From IMG/VR virus record IMGVR_UViG_3300049846_000879, positions 1 through 22,379 of that record: a DNA stretch of 22,379 bases, one strand, 5' to 3'. A program made the translations under genes and the position numbers. The stretch comes from a virus. The notes under the pieces were generated by a model, which worked only from the letters and a program-made list of their open reading frames with translations, was not told the origin of the DNA and searched no databases. Shown piece by piece: positions 20,615 through 22,379 of the stretch (position 1 is the stretch's first letter; each line of letters begins with the position of its first letter).

Positions 20615-21887
20615 CGATAATCAACTGGTAACGGTAAGCACTGGCGGCGAAGTCATCCCGTTTGTTAAGGGCAACCGTGAAGTAGAGATAGACGGGCAGT
20701 TATACCGCATTGATGGCAAATCCGTAAACAACACCCTTTTAATGTTAGAACGCACCCAAACGCTTCATGGCGTGTTTATTTACGATATTTTTGCCGATGA
20801 TATAATGGTTGCCAAATGCCCACCATGGGAGCATGCAACAGACTTTTCACCCCACAGACTAGTTGATCCCGATGATGTAACACGCTTTCGCGGGTGGCTT
20901 GAAACAATCGGCATCAAAACAGGCTCAAACGATGCTCACGCCGCTATCGTAACAGCCGCAAAGCGTAACACCGTAAACCCGCCAAAAGAATACTTTGAAA
21001 CACTACATTGGGACGGAATAGCTAGGCTAGACACCTGGCTAGCAGACTTTTGTGGCGCTGATTACCAAAACCCGGATTATTTAAAACACGTTGGCAGCAA
21101 GTGGTTAATTGGAGCGGTAGCGCGTATCTACGAGCCTGGATGCAAGTTTGACACAGCGCTCATTTTAGAAGGTGCGCCCTACCTGGGCAAGTCTGAGGTT
21201 TTCCGTATTTTATCCACGTTCAACGGAAAAGATTATTTCTGCGATCAAAACTTAGACTTTCACAAAGTTGACTCCCTGCTGGTGCTGCAAGGCAAGCTGA
21301 TTTTTGAAATGGCCGAACTTGCTAACTTTCGTCGCGCTGAATCTGAAGACGTTAAAAGCTTCTTAAGTAGGCAGATTGACGAATACCGCTCGCCCTATGC
21401 CCGTAAAGTAGGACGCAGGCCGCGCATGTTCGTGATCGGTGGTAGCGTGAACCCTAACGGCGGCTACTTGAAAGACCCAACCGGAAACAGGCGGTTTTGG
21501 CCTGTAGCCTGCCGCCATATACAATTAGACGCCTTACGGCTGATTAGCTCGCAACTATGGGCAGAGGCAATCGTGAGATACAAAGCAAACGAGCGATATT
21601 GGCTTTTGGATGACGAATACCGCCTAGCACAAATCGAACAAGAACTACGCATGGAAGAAGATGCGCTAGCCGATGACATACAAAAGGCAGTGGATGAAAT
21701 TGTACTGGGCCGCGATGATTACGGCCTAAGAATTAGCGAGGTTTTAGACAAAATGGGAATCGAGCCGAACCAGAAAAGCAACGCTATTGCCTATCGCGTC
21801 AAGAGCTACCTAACCTCAAATAACTGGCGCGAGGAACGGCCACGGGTTGAAGGAAAACAGCTTCGCCTATGGTATAAACAACAATAG
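20607..21887 (+). CDS. VapE-family helicase/NTPase, replication protein
   Basis: 426 residues from ATG 20607 (GGAG 9 nt upstream), overlapping the HTH gene stop. VapE-type proteins act as DNA helicase/NTPase in phage replication. The Walker A is EGAPYLGKS (188-196), Walker B is KLIFEMAEL (230-238), and a conserved DPTGNRRFWPV occurs at 290-300, as in VapE/D5-like primase-helicases. The stretch HWDGIARLDTWLADF (134-148) is the usual VapE lead-in. No primase domain is visible in the short N-terminal 100 residues. C-terminal part (IQKAVDEIVLGRDDYGL to the end) looks like a winged helix. The nearby symmetric repeat region makes a replication role likely. Confidence 0.9.
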   Translation: MNNDNQLVTVSTGGEVIPFVKGNREVEIDGQLYRIDGKSVNNTLLMLERTQTLHGVFIYDIFADDIMVAKCPPWEHATDFSPHRLVDPDDVTRFRGWLETIGIKTGSNDAHAAIVTAAKRNTVNPPKEYFETLHWDGIARLDTWLADFCGADYQNPDYLKHVGSKWLIGAVARIYEPGCKFDTALILEGAPYLGKSEVFRILSTFNGKDYFCDQNLDFHKVDSLLVLQGKLIFEMAELANFRRAESEDVKSFLSRQIDEYRSPYARKVGRRPRMFVIGGSVNPNGGYLKDPTGNRRFWPVACRHIQLDALRLISSQLWAEAIVRYKANERYWLLDDEYRLAQIEQELRMEEDALADDIQKAVDEIVLGRDDYGLRISEVLDKMGIEPNQKSNAIAYRVKSYLTSNNWREERPRVEGKQLRLWYKQQ

Positions 21888-21889
21888 TA

Positions 21890-21918
21890 TTGACTTGTTG
21901 CAACAGGTGCTATATAGT
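21890..21918 (+). promoter_or_regulatory. Strong sigma-70-like promoter
   Basis: TTGACT (21890-21895, five of six) and TATAGT (21913-21918, four of six) with a 17-bp spacer. It would transcribe the secreted peptide gene and what follows. It is the clearest promoter on the plus strand in this window. Confidence 0.65.
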
Positions 21919-21924
21919 GTAACC

Positions 21925-21946
21925 AAGTTAGCAATTAAGCTAACTT
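21925..21946 (+). promoter_or_regulatory. Perfect 8-bp inverted repeat in the leader
   Basis: AAGTTAGC and GCTAACTT separated by 6 nt, lying about 7 nt after the predicted -10 and before the ribosome site GGGGG. It could be an operator at the start point or a 5' stem that alters message stability or start access. Neither function is shown. Confidence 0.5.
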
Positions 21947-21962
21947 ATTTATGGGGGTTACG

Positions 21963-22133
21963 ATGAAGCTAATTAACACGTTTATACTAGCACTAACCGC
22001 CGCTTTGGTGGCGTTAGTGATTTACACCTACACTGCACGACCTGCATTAGCTGCTACTGATTGGCAGTGCATGAATCAATGTACAATGCAAGGCTATATG
22101 TACGGCTATTGCCAGAAAGTGTGCGGGTATTAA
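21963..22133 (+). CDS. Secreted small Cys peptide with twin CX3C motif
   Basis: 56 residues. The ATG at 21963 follows GGGGG by 6 nt; an ATG at 21951 would contain that ribosome site, so 21963 is chosen. A signal peptide is clear: MKLINTF then a hydrophobic run LALTAALVALVIYTYT, with likely cleavage after ARPALAA. The mature part of about 25 residues holds four Cys in CMNQC and CQKVC separated by TMQGYMYGY. CX3C-X9-CX3C is a helical-hairpin type disulfide pattern. In the periplasm the two pairs would form disulfides. Target and role are unknown. Confidence 0.75.
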   Translation: MKLINTFILALTAALVALVIYTYTARPALAATDWQCMNQCTMQGYMYGYCQKVCGY

Positions 22134-22135
22134 TC

Positions 22136-22309
22136 ATGACTAACAAACAATTCACGCGAAACCTACGCCTAACAACTGAACCGCGTTTTCTAACGCCGTT
22201 TGAGCAACGCTTAATTCGTTATCACCAGCGCGACGAAGCCGAGGCGCGTAACGCATTCTTATGGGGTGCCGGTGTAATGTTCTTATGGGGCTTGTTATGT
22301 ATATTATAG
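22136..22309 (+). CDS. Small membrane protein (57 aa)
   Basis: ATG at 22136 starts 2 nt after the preceding stop. The first 35 residues are charged (MTNKQFTRNLRLTTEPRFLT, RYHQRDEAEARN). Residues about 40-57 form one membrane span (FLWGAGVMFLWGLLCIL). The N-terminus is probably on the cytoplasmic side. The in-frame start at 22061 overlaps the secreted peptide gene and is not preferred. Function unknown. Confidence 0.65.
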   Translation: MTNKQFTRNLRLTTEPRFLTPFEQRLIRYHQRDEAEARNAFLWGAGVMFLWGLLCIL

Positions 22310-22379
22310 CATTTAGAAACCAGTTCCATCAGCGCATTTACCGCGATGTAAAAGCCGCGAATGAGCAGCAGGCTTATGT
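22297..22379 (+). CDS. Partial gene start at right edge
   Basis: ATG at 22297 with GGGG 6 nt upstream, open to the edge for 27 codons. It reads MYIIAFRNQFHQRIYRDVKA and is helical. It overlaps the membrane protein's end by 13 nt. Only the start is visible, so no function can be assigned. Confidence 0.5.
   Translation, partial: MYIIAFRNQFHQRIYRDVKAANEQQAY

Overview
This window looks like part of the genome of a tailed double-stranded DNA phage (Caudoviricetes), probably podovirus-like. It carries a terminase large subunit, a P22-like portal, a scaffold, a major capsid protein, a tail-fibre-like protein and a VapE-type helicase, packed with few gaps and mostly with 1-26 nt overlaps. No host genes, integrase, tRNA, lysis gene, insertion sequence or CRISPR array was seen. 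Good Shine-Dalgarno sites precede many genes, and the sugar genes resemble heptose/LPS-type enzymes. Both suggest a Gram-negative, probably proteobacterial, host, but the host cannot be named from the window.

Layout. From about 19,025 down to base 1, every gene lies on the minus strand: a small protein in the TerS position, a 21-residue membrane peptide, a 58-residue Cys-rich protein, and TerL. Next comes a long insert (about 16,747 to 8,687) of glycan-type genes: a capsule-synthesis-like protein, two separate GT-A glycosyltransferases, an NAD-dependent epimerase, two methyltransferases, a 2-oxoglutarate/Fe(II) oxygenase, an HxGH nucleotidylyltransferase, a sugar-isomerase-type cupin, and a glycosyltransferase fused to a DUF115/MptE-like domain. 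Three very small genes (71, 33 and 45 aa) are threaded between them. Then follow the portal, a GNAT-like protein, a Gly-rich protein, a GroES-like co-chaperonin, scaffold, an AT-hook-like protein, a decoration candidate, the major capsid protein, two structural candidates, a coiled-coil protein, and a repeat-containing tail-fibre-like protein that runs off the left edge.

From 19,711 to the right edge genes lie on the plus strand: three small early-type proteins, a small HTH protein, a VapE-family helicase, a secreted twin-CX3C peptide with its own promoter and leader hairpin, a small membrane protein and the start of another gene.

The two transcription units diverge from a non-coding region (19,026-19,710). 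It holds at least ten copies of a 12-bp element (consensus TGTKMCARGGTN) arranged in near-perfect mirror symmetry around an AT-rich core at about 19,320. The outer 73-bp arms form an inverted repeat (about 55 of 73 positions identical by hand count). This is the most distinctive feature here and is best read as a candidate replication origin or master control region.

How the parts may work together (inference): the plus-strand genes start replication, perhaps with the HTH protein or VapE helicase acting at the repeat region. A leftward promoter ending at the TerS-candidate ATG drives packaging, glycan modification and head genes as one late unit. The GroES-like protein would adapt host GroEL for capsid folding. 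The sugar genes could change the host surface or decorate virions.
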